Shown: piece by piece, positions 7,603 through 14,946 of the stretch
Numbering within the stretch: position 1 is the stretch's first letter
Layout: every line of letters begins with the position of its first letter
Origin: JBGOUV01 sp041477815
GTDB taxonomy: Bacteria > Acidobacteriota > Terriglobia > Bryobacterales > JACQDG01
Assembly (NCBI GenBank): GCA_041477815.1
Contig: JBGOUV010000092.1
Coordinates: forward strand, 1-18,613
Length of the DNA: 18,613 nt
Direction of reading: 5' to 3'
Made by a program: the position numbers and the translations under genes
The notes under the pieces: model-generated
The model's database searches: none
Seen by the model: only the letters and a program-made list of their open reading frames with translations
What the model was told of the DNA's origin: nothing

Positions 7603-9225
7603 TCAGCGCTTCCAGGACTTCTCCCGCGCCGCCAGAAACTCATCGCCGGGCTGCCAGGTGGGGAGTTGCGGCAGGTTGGCCACCTCCCGGCCGAGGTGGA
7701 AGCCGAAGGTGGCTAGTTGGACCAGGCCGGAGAAATCCCAACTCGGATCGAACTGATCGGAGGGCTGGTGGTAGTGTTTCTCGTTGTACTCCTCGAAGGC
7801 CTTCTGGCCCCAGCCGGGCGGCTTGCCCACGTACTCGGTGCCCAGGTCGAGAGAGAACGCGGGGATGCCGACATGGGCCAGGCTGAAGTGGTCGGAACGG
7901 TAGTAGTGCCCCTGCTCGGGCTGGGGGTCGGGTTTGATCTGGAGTTGGAAGCGGGCGGCGGTCTGCTCCACCAGGTCTTTCAGAGTGGTGCGCTCGTAGC
8001 CGTTTAGGGTGATGTCCGAGGTACGCCCCAGGACGAAGATGCCATCGTAGTTCAGATTGACGGCATGCTTGCCGGCGGGGATGGGGGGATGCTGCCCGTA
8101 GTACTCCGAGCCGCGCAGACCGCCCTCTTCGGCGCCGACGGCGGCGAAAATGATAGAACGCTTGGGGCGCGACGGCAGGGCGGCGTAGGCGCGGGCGGTC
8201 TCGAGCAGCAGGCCGCAGCCGGTGGCGTTGTCCACCGCGCCGTTGTAGATGTTGTCGCCCTCCACCGGCGTACCGATACCCAGGTGGTCCCAGTGGGCGG
8301 TGTAGAGGACCGCCTCCTCCTTGAGTTGGGGGTCGCTGCCCGGCAGGCGGGCGATCACGTTGCGGGTGTCCATCACCGAGATACTGCTCCGGATACGGCC
8401 CCGCAGGCGGATCTGGGGCAGCGGGAGGGCGCGGAAGCCGCGCGTGTCGGCCTGCTGGAGCAGCTCCGCCGCCTTCTTGCCCAGCGGGGCGAAGATCTGG
8501 TCGCCGATCGTTTCGGTCACCCAGCCGGCGAAGGCCAGGGCCGGCTCGCCCGCGCCGAGCTTCACCTGGGGGTCCTTGCCGCCCCAGGAGTTGCGGACTA
8601 CCTTCCAGCCATACCCGGCGGTCCTGTCGGTGTGGACGATAATGCATCCGAGCGCGCCCTGGCGGGTCGCTTCCTCGTACTTGTAGGTCCAACGTCCGTA
8701 ATAGGTGAGGGCCGCGCCGCCGAAGAACTTGGGATCGGTGGAGGGCGGCTCGTTGGTGAACAGGACCACCCACTTGCCCTTCACGTCGACACCCTGGTAG
8801 TCATTCCAATTGAACTCGGGCGCCACAATGCCGTGACCGACGAAGACGGCTTCCGCGTCGACCGGCGTGTCCGGCGCCTGGCGGTGGTTGACCCCCACGT
8901 ACTCGTCGAGGAGCTTCAGGGGGCGCGTGCCCAGGCTGAGGATCGAGGCCGGCAGGGTTTCCACCCCGACCAGTGGCACCTTCTGGTAGTAACTACCGTG
9001 GTCGCCTAGTGGGTCGAGGCCGAGCTGGGCGAACTGCGCGGCGATGTACAGGGTGGCGAGCGCCTCTCCTCGGGAGGCCACGCCGCGGCCTTCCAGCAGG
9101 TCGTCGGAGAGGAAGCGGACGTGGGCGGAGATGCGGCCGGCGGAGATGTCGGGCGGGGCGGGTGCGGGCGCGGGAGCGCAACTGCAGAGCAGGGCCAGCA
9201 GGGAGACCGGGGCGAGACGACGCAT
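7603..9225 (-). CDS. M28 family metallopeptidase lipoprotein with PA domain
   Basis: A 540-aa exported zinc aminopeptidase-like protein. The N-terminus MRRLAPVSLLALLCSC fits a lipoprotein signal with the lipidated Cys at 16. A protease-associated (PA) insert spans about 125-250. The M28 catalytic core follows: H311 in AHWDHLG, bridging D332 in GAVDNATG, catalytic/ligand pair E366-E367 in GAEEGGLRGSEYY, probably D394, and the late His ligand H486 in YHQPSD. All expected zinc ligands appear present, so it should be an active co-catalytic di-zinc exopeptidase in the periplasm or on the envelope, trimming peptides. The start ATG at 9225 has no clear Shine-Dalgarno sequence. It is convergent with the cytochrome operon and 28 bp from the divergent asparagine synthase; no functional link is evident. 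Confidence 0.92.
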   Translation of the reverse strand: MRRLAPVSLLALLCSCAPAPAPAPPDISAGRISAHVRFLSDDLLEGRGVASRGEALATLYIAAQFAQLGLDPLGDHGSYYQKVPLVGVETLPASILSLGTRPLKLLDEYVGVNHRQAPDTPVDAEAVFVGHGIVAPEFNWNDYQGVDVKGKWVVLFTNEPPSTDPKFFGGAALTYYGRWTYKYEEATRQGALGCIIVHTDRTAGYGWKVVRNSWGGKDPQVKLGAGEPALAFAGWVTETIGDQIFAPLGKKAAELLQQADTRGFRALPLPQIRLRGRIRSSISVMDTRNVIARLPGSDPQLKEEAVLYTAHWDHLGIGTPVEGDNIYNGAVDNATGCGLLLETARAYAALPSRPKRSIIFAAVGAEEGGLRGSEYYGQHPPIPAGKHAVNLNYDGIFVLGRTSDITLNGYERTTLKDLVEQTAARFQLQIKPDPQPEQGHYYRSDHFSLAHVGIPAFSLDLGTEYVGKPPGWGQKAFEEYNEKHYHQPSDQFDPSWDFSGLVQLATFGFHLGREVANLPQLPTWQPGDEFLAAREKSWKR

Positions 9226-9253
9226 AGGAAAAAGGGTAGCATGGGACTACACC

Positions 9254-11134
9254 ATGTGCGGGATTGTGGGTTATTGCGGACCGGCCGGCCGCTTCAGCGA
9301 CGAGAAGCTGCAGCGGATGCTGGAGTCCATCCAGCACCGCGGGCCCGACGATGAGGGGACCTATAGCGTTGCGGCCGGCGGGGACAATCGCGTCTGGATG
9401 GGCAGCCGGCGTCTGGCCATTCAGGATCTGTCGCCGGCGGGACACCAGCCCATGGTCGCGGGCGACCGGGCCATCGCCTTCAACGGCGAGATCTATAACT
9501 TCCTGGACCTGCGGGCGGCGCTAGAGCGGGAGGGATACCTGTTTCGGTCGCACTGCGACACGGAGGTAGCGCTCGCGTCCTGGAGCCGGCACGGCCTGAC
9601 GGCCGTGGAGACTTGGCGGGGCATGTTCGGGGCGGCGGTGTGGGACGCCGCCGCCGAAGAGCTGTGGCTGGTGCGGGATCCCTGGGGGATCAAGCCGCTC
9701 TACTACCACTTCGACGAGGGCGGCGTGGCCTTTGCCTCGGAGGTCCGGGCGCTGCTCGATGCGGAGGTCGTGCCGCGCGAGCTGAGCCGGCGCGGGATCG
9801 AAGATTACCTGCGGTTCGGGGCCGTTCAGGATCCGGTGACCGTCATCGACGGGGTCTACGCGCTGTTGCCGGGCTACGCGCTGCGGTGGCGGCGGGGACA
9901 GGTCGAGCTAAGACGCTACACGCCGGACCTGGCGGAGCCGATGGGGGCGGGCGACGTCGAGCCGATGCTGCGCGAGGTCGTGCGGCAGCAGATGATCAGC
10001 GACGTACCGCTGGTGGTGTTTCTGAGCGGGGGCGTGGACTCGAGCGTGGTGGCGCTGCTGGCGCGCCAGGAGGCGGGGGCCGGGGTCCAGACGCTGTCGG
10101 TGGTGTTTGAGGAGGAGCAATACTCGGAGCGGGCTTACGCGCGGCGGGTGGCGGCGCGGATCGGCACCGAGCACCACGAGGCGCTGCTGCGGGGCGGCGA
10201 AGCGCTGGAGAAGGCCCTGGAGGCGATCTCGCGCCTGGACCAGCCCAGCATCGATGGCGTCAATACCTATGTGGTCAGCCAGGCGGCCCGGCAGTGCGGG
10301 TTCACCGTGGCCCTGAGCGGCCTGGGCGGGGACGAGTTCTTCGGAGGCTATGCCAGCTTCGGGCGGGCGGCCCTGGTCGGGAAGATGCAGCGGTGGGCGC
10401 AGCGGGCGCCGGCGCTGGCCGGGATGGCCGGGCGGATGCTGGGGGGCCTGGGCCGCGCCGGGAGGAAGCTGGGAGGTTATCTCGAGAGCGGCGAGTTCTG
10501 GGAGCATCCGTATTTTTTCCAGAGAACGCTGTTCTTCCCCGACCAGGTGGAGGCGCTGTGCCGCGGGGGGCGGCCGTCACTCGAAGCCGACCGGCTGGCC
10601 GAGGCCCGCCTGCAGTCGATACTCGAGCAGGCCGCCGCGCTCGATCCGCTGAACCAGGTCTCGCTCCTGGAAGCCCGTACCTACATGTCCAACATGCTCC
10701 TGCGCGACAGCGACCAGATGAGCATGGCCCACTCGCTCGAGCTGCGGGTGCCGCTGGTCGACCACGTCCTGGCCGGACGGCTGCTGGCCACCCCCGGCGA
10801 AGAAAAGGGATTCGGCCGGACCCCGAAGTTGTGGTTGCGCCAGGCGTTTGCCAAAGACCTCCCCGAGGAGGTGTTCACCCGCAAGAAGAGTGGGTTCGTT
10901 TTGCCGTTTGACGTTTGGCTGCGGGGACCGTTGCGGCGCGAGGTGGAAGGGACCATCGCCGCCAATCCTGGCAGCCTGTGGGACCTGGGGGCGGCGACTC
11001 GAGTGTGGGAAGACTTCTGGCAGGGGGAAGTCAATTTCTCCCGTCCCTGGGCTCTTTACGTACTAAGTCGCTGGGCCGCGGAAGTCATTCACGGAAAAAA
11101 CGAAAGAATTTCCAGTTTGAAATCAACAACCTAG
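9254..11134 (+). CDS. asnB: Asparagine synthase (glutamine-hydrolysing)
   Basis: A 626-aa class-II amidotransferase. MCGIVGY at the N-terminus puts the nucleophile at Cys2 and fixes the start. The Ntn glutaminase domain covers about 1-190 (HRGPDDEG at 28-35, FNGEIYN at 76-82). The synthetase domain has the PP-loop SGGVDSS (258-264), the SLELRVPLVD block near 493 and KKSGFVLPFDVWL near 543. It transfers glutamine-derived ammonia to an AMP-activated carboxylate, classically aspartate. Members of this size are also frequent in exopolysaccharide and exosortase-type loci, where they may amidate sugar acids. The O-antigen-ligase-type gene and aminotransferase 6-7 kb downstream keep that option open. 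The upstream gap is only 28 bp, so its promoter must overlap the divergent peptidase gene. Confidence 0.93.
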   Translation: MCGIVGYCGPAGRFSDEKLQRMLESIQHRGPDDEGTYSVAAGGDNRVWMGSRRLAIQDLSPAGHQPMVAGDRAIAFNGEIYNFLDLRAALEREGYLFRSHCDTEVALASWSRHGLTAVETWRGMFGAAVWDAAAEELWLVRDPWGIKPLYYHFDEGGVAFASEVRALLDAEVVPRELSRRGIEDYLRFGAVQDPVTVIDGVYALLPGYALRWRRGQVELRRYTPDLAEPMGAGDVEPMLREVVRQQMISDVPLVVFLSGGVDSSVVALLARQEAGAGVQTLSVVFEEEQYSERAYARRVAARIGTEHHEALLRGGEALEKALEAISRLDQPSIDGVNTYVVSQAARQCGFTVALSGLGGDEFFGGYASFGRAALVGKMQRWAQRAPALAGMAGRMLGGLGRAGRKLGGYLESGEFWEHPYFFQRTLFFPDQVEALCRGGRPSLEADRLAEARLQSILEQAAALDPLNQVSLLEARTYMSNMLLRDSDQMSMAHSLELRVPLVDHVLAGRLLATPGEEKGFGRTPKLWLRQAFAKDLPEEVFTRKKSGFVLPFDVWLRGPLRREVEGTIAANPGSLWDLGAATRVWEDFWQGEVNFSRPWALYVLSRWAAEVIHGKNERISSLKSTT

Positions 11135-11198
11135 CTTCCACCTCCCGCCGGATCGATACAGGCAGGCATTAAGCTGGAGGTGAGGGGTGTTCTCACCT
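11133..11198 (+). promoter_or_regulatory. Structured leader with alternative pairings
   Basis: A hairpin AGGTGAG (11178-11184) / CTCACCT (11192-11198) sits directly against the terminator hairpin. Upstream, CACCTCC (11139-11145) could instead pair with GGAGGTG (11176-11182), which shares bases with the first hairpin. AGCTT (11133-11137) matches AAGCT (11171-11175). Such mutually exclusive stems before a terminator and a start codon are what an attenuator looks like. It could equally be the 3' end of the asnB transcript. No known riboswitch class is recognised. Confidence 0.3.
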
Positions 11199-11231
11199 AC
11201 CCGAGTCGTCTTGGCTCGGGTTTTTCTTTTT
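11199..11231 (+). terminator. Intrinsic terminator between asnB and the secreted repeat protein
   Basis: The stem ACCCGAG (11199-11205) pairs perfectly with CTCGGGT (11215-11221) around a 9-base loop and runs straight into a T-rich tract, TTTTCTTTTT. This is a textbook rho-independent terminator. The T-tract ends immediately before the GGGGAGG ribosome binding site of the gene at 11247, so it either ends asnB transcription or attenuates the next gene. Confidence 0.85.
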
Positions 11232-11246
11232 GGGGAGGCGGATACA

Positions 11247-13718
11247 ATGAGGGGATTGCGCTTTGTGTGGGCCGCGCTCGTGGCGCTGGCGTGCTGGACG
11301 CTGGCATCGGAGGCGATCACGAAGACCCGGATACAGGACACGCTGTTCAACGCCAACGGGACCCTGGCCAATGGCCAGATCACCATTCAGTGGAACGGGT
11401 TCACGGCGGGCGACGGGGCGGCCGTCGCCGCCAACTCGATCACGTTGCGGATCGTCAACGGAGTGCTGCGGATCGATCTGGTGCCCAACCCCGCGGGAAC
11501 CAGCTACACGGTGACCTATCTGTTGGACGGCAAGCGCCTTTTTATTGAGACCTGGGTGGTGCCGTCGAGCGGCGAGCCGGTGCGGCTGGGCCAGGTGCGG
11601 GCGGCGCAACCGCCGGTGATATCGGCTGCCAGTGGCGGTTCGCCGAACATCTACACGCTGGGTGGAAATACCGGCGTCGGGCCAACCGCGTTCTCGCCGT
11701 CCACTACCTGGGAAGTCTACAACGCCACACCGTCGACTGGCGCTACCCGCCAAATTCTGCGGGCCGGGGCCGGACAAGGCACGACCCCGTTGCTGTCGTT
11801 CCACTCGGGCGGCAACTTCGTGGGATTCCGCGTGCCGCCCCTCGGAGCTAATACCACTTATACCTGGCCCGCCCAGGACGGGCTGCCCGGCTACTTCCTG
11901 CACACCGATGGACTCGGCAACCTGAGCTGGTCAGGGCCGCAGGGGGCCGTGGTCGGCGAGTTCTATCAGACCTTCCAGAATTCCGCGACATCGCTGGCGC
12001 AGCGCCACAACGCCAACTTCCTGAACGGGCTGCAGGCGGCGGATAACGCGGGCGCCGATCGTACCGACGTCAGCCCGGTCTACGGCGCCGCCGCCAACAC
12101 GGTGGCCCAGGGCGACGACGCGCGGTTCCCGACGGCGGCGGAGAAGTCGGCCCTGGCCGGCACCAACGGCAGCCCCGGCGGGGCGAATCGATATGTCACC
12201 GACACCGATCCGCGCAACACCAATGCCCGAACGCCCACCGCCCATGCCGCCACTCACGCCGGGGCCGGCACCGACCCGGTCACGCCCAACAGCATCGGGG
12301 CGCTTAAGAACACCAGCGATATTCTCAATACCGGGGCGGCCAGCAACATCGGTCTGATCATCAAGGGAGCGCCGGGGCAGGCCGCCAGCCTGCAGGAGTG
12401 GCGCGATTCCAGCGACAACCTGCTGGCCTCGGTCACCTCCACCGGACGCGTGGTTTTCCAGGAAGCCTTCTTCGTCCCCAAGATCGGCGACACGGCTACC
12501 AGCCTCTTCTTCCAGATCGACAACCTGAACCGGTTCTCGATGACCACCTTCGCCAACGCCATGAACTTCAACCGCTACGACAACGCGGGGAACTTCAAGG
12601 ACGTAGCCATGCAGTTCATCCGCGCCGGCGATACCTCCATCAACACGTCGCTCCTCGTGAACGACCCCAATGCCGGCGCCACGACCAAGCTGACCGTGAA
12701 GGCCGGGGCGGGACAGGCCTCCACCAACCTGCAGGAGTGGCAATCGAGCGCGGGAACCGTGTTGTCGCGCATCGATTCGAGCGGGTTCTTCCAGTTTCCG
12801 GCGGGACAGAAGCACGGAACGGCGGCGCAGGTGCAACTGTTCACCGGGTCGACCAGCGCGGAGGAGTGCGCGAAGTTCGACGCCAACGGAAACCTGGTCG
12901 GGACCGGCGCGCAGTGCGGCAGTGGAGGCGGCACGCCGTTGTTTATGGACGCGGTGACGCCGTCGGGAACCATCAACGGATCGAACGCCGTGTTCACCGT
13001 GCCGTCCACGCCAAATCCGGCGGCCAGCCTGCATTTGACGCGAAACGGCCTGGTGCAGAAATCGGGGACGGACTTTACACTGTCCGGCGCCACGATTACC
13101 TTCACCGGGTCGGCGATCCCGCAGACGGGCGATCTGTTGCTGGCGTCGTACCGGGCCGGAAACGGAACCAGCAACGTCCTGATCGACACCGCCGACCGGG
13201 GGTACTTTTTCGGCGTCTCGGTACAGCCGCCGGACAATAGCGGCACCACTTCGACGTTCACGGCCAACGTGCACCGGGTCTGGCAATTTGTGCTGCCTCT
13301 GGCTGCGACCGTGAACCAGATTTCGTTTGAGGTCGTGGCAACCAGCGGGAGCGGCAACTCGATGAGCCTGGGTCTGTGGGACGCAGGGTGCTCCAGCCTG
13401 GCGCTGAGCTCCGGCGTCATGACCGCCGGCGGCAGCCCGGACATCAACACGGCGGGCATCAAGAGCAAGACCATCTCGGGAGGGCCGGTGACGCTGCCCG
13501 CCGGGGTCTACTGGCTGGCCATGACCACCAACAGCACCACGCTGACGCTGCGGTCGCTGGCTCTGCCCAGCCAAGCCATCAGCCTGCTCAATACCTTCAG
13601 CAACAAAAAATTCGCCCAGGCGGGCAACAACGGCAGCTCGGGAAGTTTCCCGTCGAGTTGCGGCGCTGTCACTACCTTGGTCAGCAACCAGCCGCCCATG
13701 GTGTTGTTCGAGAGGTAA
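11247..13718 (+). CDS. Secreted phage-tail-fibre-like repeat protein
   Basis: An 823-aa protein with a signal peptide (about 1-23), a strong GGGGAGG site 8-9 bases before the ATG, and a low-charge, Gly/Ala/Ser/Thr/Asn-rich beta-type composition. Residues 24-120 form a first domain. Repeats follow with a shared pattern: AGQGTTPLLSFHSGGN (about 175-190), PGQAASLQEWRDSSDNLLAS (about 376-395) and AGQASTNLQEWQSSAGTVLS (about 488-507). TPTAHAATHAGAGTDPVTP (329-347) resembles repeats seen in phage tail fibres and trimeric adhesins. The C-terminal part (about 565-823) may be a binding domain, with few cysteines. No other phage genes are present, so this is probably a bacterial surface adhesin or delivery fibre. 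The 144-aa gene downstream is in the same frame after one stop and nine bases. Confidence 0.8.
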   Translation: MRGLRFVWAALVALACWTLASEAITKTRIQDTLFNANGTLANGQITIQWNGFTAGDGAAVAANSITLRIVNGVLRIDLVPNPAGTSYTVTYLLDGKRLFIETWVVPSSGEPVRLGQVRAAQPPVISAASGGSPNIYTLGGNTGVGPTAFSPSTTWEVYNATPSTGATRQILRAGAGQGTTPLLSFHSGGNFVGFRVPPLGANTTYTWPAQDGLPGYFLHTDGLGNLSWSGPQGAVVGEFYQTFQNSATSLAQRHNANFLNGLQAADNAGADRTDVSPVYGAAANTVAQGDDARFPTAAEKSALAGTNGSPGGANRYVTDTDPRNTNARTPTAHAATHAGAGTDPVTPNSIGALKNTSDILNTGAASNIGLIIKGAPGQAASLQEWRDSSDNLLASVTSTGRVVFQEAFFVPKIGDTATSLFFQIDNLNRFSMTTFANAMNFNRYDNAGNFKDVAMQFIRAGDTSINTSLLVNDPNAGATTKLTVKAGAGQASTNLQEWQSSAGTVLSRIDSSGFFQFPAGQKHGTAAQVQLFTGSTSAEECAKFDANGNLVGTGAQCGSGGGTPLFMDAVTPSGTINGSNAVFTVPSTPNPAASLHLTRNGLVQKSGTDFTLSGATITFTGSAIPQTGDLLLASYRAGNGTSNVLIDTADRGYFFGVSVQPPDNSGTTSTFTANVHRVWQFVLPLAATVNQISFEVVATSGSGNSMSLGLWDAGCSSLALSSGVMTAGGSPDINTAGIKSKTISGGPVTLPAGVYWLAMTTNSTTLTLRSLALPSQAISLLNTFSNKKFAQAGNNGSSGSFPSSCGAVTTLVSNQPPMVLFER

Positions 13719-13727
13719 GATGGACGG

Positions 13728-14162
13728 ATGGGTCAATGTGGCCGATTAGCAACAGTGTTGGATCAGGAAATGCTGGAAGTGGTTCGACGAGTGGAGATAG
13801 CGGCTGGCGTGACTCCCGACGACTCTCTACCCCCGAAGTCGGGTAGGGATGTTGCGATCGAGCTGGGCGGCCGATATCTCTTAAGGTACATGTTGCCGCG
13901 CCAAGTTGGTAAGTACGCCCTCGGGAGCCCGGACAGGCATTTCGTGACCCCGACGGCATACTCCCCCGAAGATACGGTCTCGTGGCTGTATCTTCCGAAA
14001 CCGAACGAGAAGAGGCGATACGTGATGCTGCTGGATCCGGCGAAGATCCCCTACGTGCAAGGGCCCCGGTGGGTTCATTTGGGAAAAGGCATCGAATACA
14101 TCCTGCCCCACGGTTTTCCACGAGAGGCGGTCGTGGGCCGCTGGGAGTTGGAGGTCACATGA
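13728..14162 (+). CDS. Unrecognised 144-aa protein, possible toxin domain
   Basis: I cannot assign a family with confidence. The C-terminal half has a compact conserved-looking core: FVTPTAYSPEDTVSWL (72-87), then LLDPAKIPYVQGPRWV (101-116) and GKGIEYILPHGFP (119-131). Its layout recalls C-terminal domains of polymorphic (Rhs/contact-dependent) toxins, but this is an impression from memory. There is no signal peptide or membrane segment. It follows the tail-fibre-like protein in the same reading frame (TAA at 13716, then nine bases, then ATG), so the two could once have been one polypeptide. It overlaps the next small gene by ATGA, and that gene has a paralogue after it, the order expected of toxin and immunity genes. 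Base composition is less GC-rich than its neighbours, suggesting accessory origin. GAGG lies 12-13 bases before the ATG, rather far. Confidence 0.65.
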   Translation: MGQCGRLATVLDQEMLEVVRRVEIAAGVTPDDSLPPKSGRDVAIELGGRYLLRYMLPRQVGKYALGSPDRHFVTPTAYSPEDTVSWLYLPKPNEKRRYVMLLDPAKIPYVQGPRWVHLGKGIEYILPHGFPREAVVGRWELEVT

Positions 14163-14557
14163 CGGAGACGCTTAACGAGCTGGAAACACTGGTTCGCCGG
14201 TTGGGGCAGGCCCGTGAGTTCCAAGCGCTGGGCCCCTTTGCGGAGCGGCACGGGAGTTGGGAGCTGGTCCTTTGGAAGAATTCCGCTCCCGACACTCTCG
14301 ATCGCTTTGTTTCCCTGACGGTCACCGAGGTTGGCTCCCAATACGAAATCGAGTTACGAGCAGGTGCGGAGCAGCACGGGCGCTTTACCCGCAGGCTGGT
14401 GGAGGAGTTCAGCATCGAGGCTCAGGAACTGTGGCTGCGAGTTAGCCCAGGCCTGGAGCGGGCCATGGCGGCGGCCGAAGGCTTTCAGGCGACGGAGTTG
14501 GACGACACCTACCTGCCCGAGCGATTCCAGGCACAACGCGGGGCCTCGGCGGACTGA
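14159..14557 (+). CDS. Small acidic protein, candidate immunity protein (copy 1)
   Basis: A 132-aa soluble protein with no signal or membrane segment; no known family recognised. The ATG at 14159 overlaps the upstream stop (ATGA) and has GGAGG four bases before it, so its translation is coupled to the 144-aa gene. It is clearly paralogous to the next gene: RHGSWE falls at residues 30-35 in both, followed by LDRFV (47-51), a TxTE pair, AGAE (68-71), a RRLV block and YLPxR near the C-terminus. Soluble, acidic, duplicated and coupled to a putative toxin is the usual profile of an immunity protein. That role is inference. Confidence 0.75.
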   Translation: MTETLNELETLVRRLGQAREFQALGPFAERHGSWELVLWKNSAPDTLDRFVSLTVTEVGSQYEIELRAGAEQHGRFTRRLVEEFSIEAQELWLRVSPGLERAMAAAEGFQATELDDTYLPERFQAQRGASAD

Positions 14558-14562
14558 CACCT

Positions 14563-14946
14563 ATGAGTATCACAGCAGCGGAATGGTTCGAGCGACTTGC
14601 TGGACTTGCGGAAGGACGGGGGTTTCGGCCGTTAGGCCCGCCGGCGGACCGGCACGGGAGTTGGGAAATGGCTCTGCATAGCCAGGGCGATTTGGATCGC
14701 TTCGTGTTCCTTACCTTCACCGAAGCGCCCGGAGGGTGCGATCTGGAATTGTGGGCCGGCGCGGAGGACGGAGCGCGGTTCGTTCGCCGGTTGGTGGGGC
14801 AGGTCGACGTTCGCCCCGAGCACCTGGAGGACCCGGCCGTCGGCCAGAGGGTCGGTGATCTGCTGGGTCGCGCCCTGGAGTTGGCGGGTCACCTGCAGCA
14901 GTCGGATTTGGTGGAGGCGTACCTGCCTACCCGCTATTTGAGCTGA
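14563..14946 (+). CDS. Small acidic protein, candidate immunity protein (copy 2)
   Basis: A 127-aa paralogue of the preceding gene, five bases after its stop. Shared blocks in order: LGPxAxRHGSWE (24-35), LDRFVxLTxTE (44-54), LELxAGAE (61-68), RFxRRLV (72-78) and YLPxR (120-124). The middle has a small deletion and the region 85-112 has diverged, so this is an old duplication. No Shine-Dalgarno sequence is evident, and translational re-initiation from copy 1 is likely. The 3' end overlaps the convergent MFS transporter gene by 13 bp. Two diverged copies could protect against different toxin variants. Confidence 0.75.
   Translation: MSITAAEWFERLAGLAEGRGFRPLGPPADRHGSWEMALHSQGDLDRFVFLTFTEAPGGCDLELWAGAEDGARFVRRLVGQVDVRPEHLEDPAVGQRVGDLLGRALELAGHLQQSDLVEAYLPTRYLS

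Noticed and set aside
8065..9009. 314-codon plus-strand frame opposite the M28 peptidase
   Set aside because: The peptidase has its complete set of zinc ligands on the other strand; this frame has none of the marks of a real protein.
11247..13718. Prophage or phage-tail remnant, because of tail-fibre-like repeats
   Set aside because: The protein has a Sec-type signal peptide, and there are no capsid, terminase, baseplate, lysis or integrase genes around it.
11931..13736. 601-codon open frame on the minus strand opposite the secreted repeat protein
   Set aside because: Arg/Gly/His/Gln-rich residues with no recognisable domain. The opposite strand has a signal peptide, a strong ribosome binding site and protein repeats, so this is a shadow.
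13728..13846. Ser/Gly-rich alternative frame ending in a stop near 13846, read as a linker
   Set aside because: It has no start of its own. The frame at 13728 gives a more protein-like sequence and continues to the ATGA overlap with the next gene.
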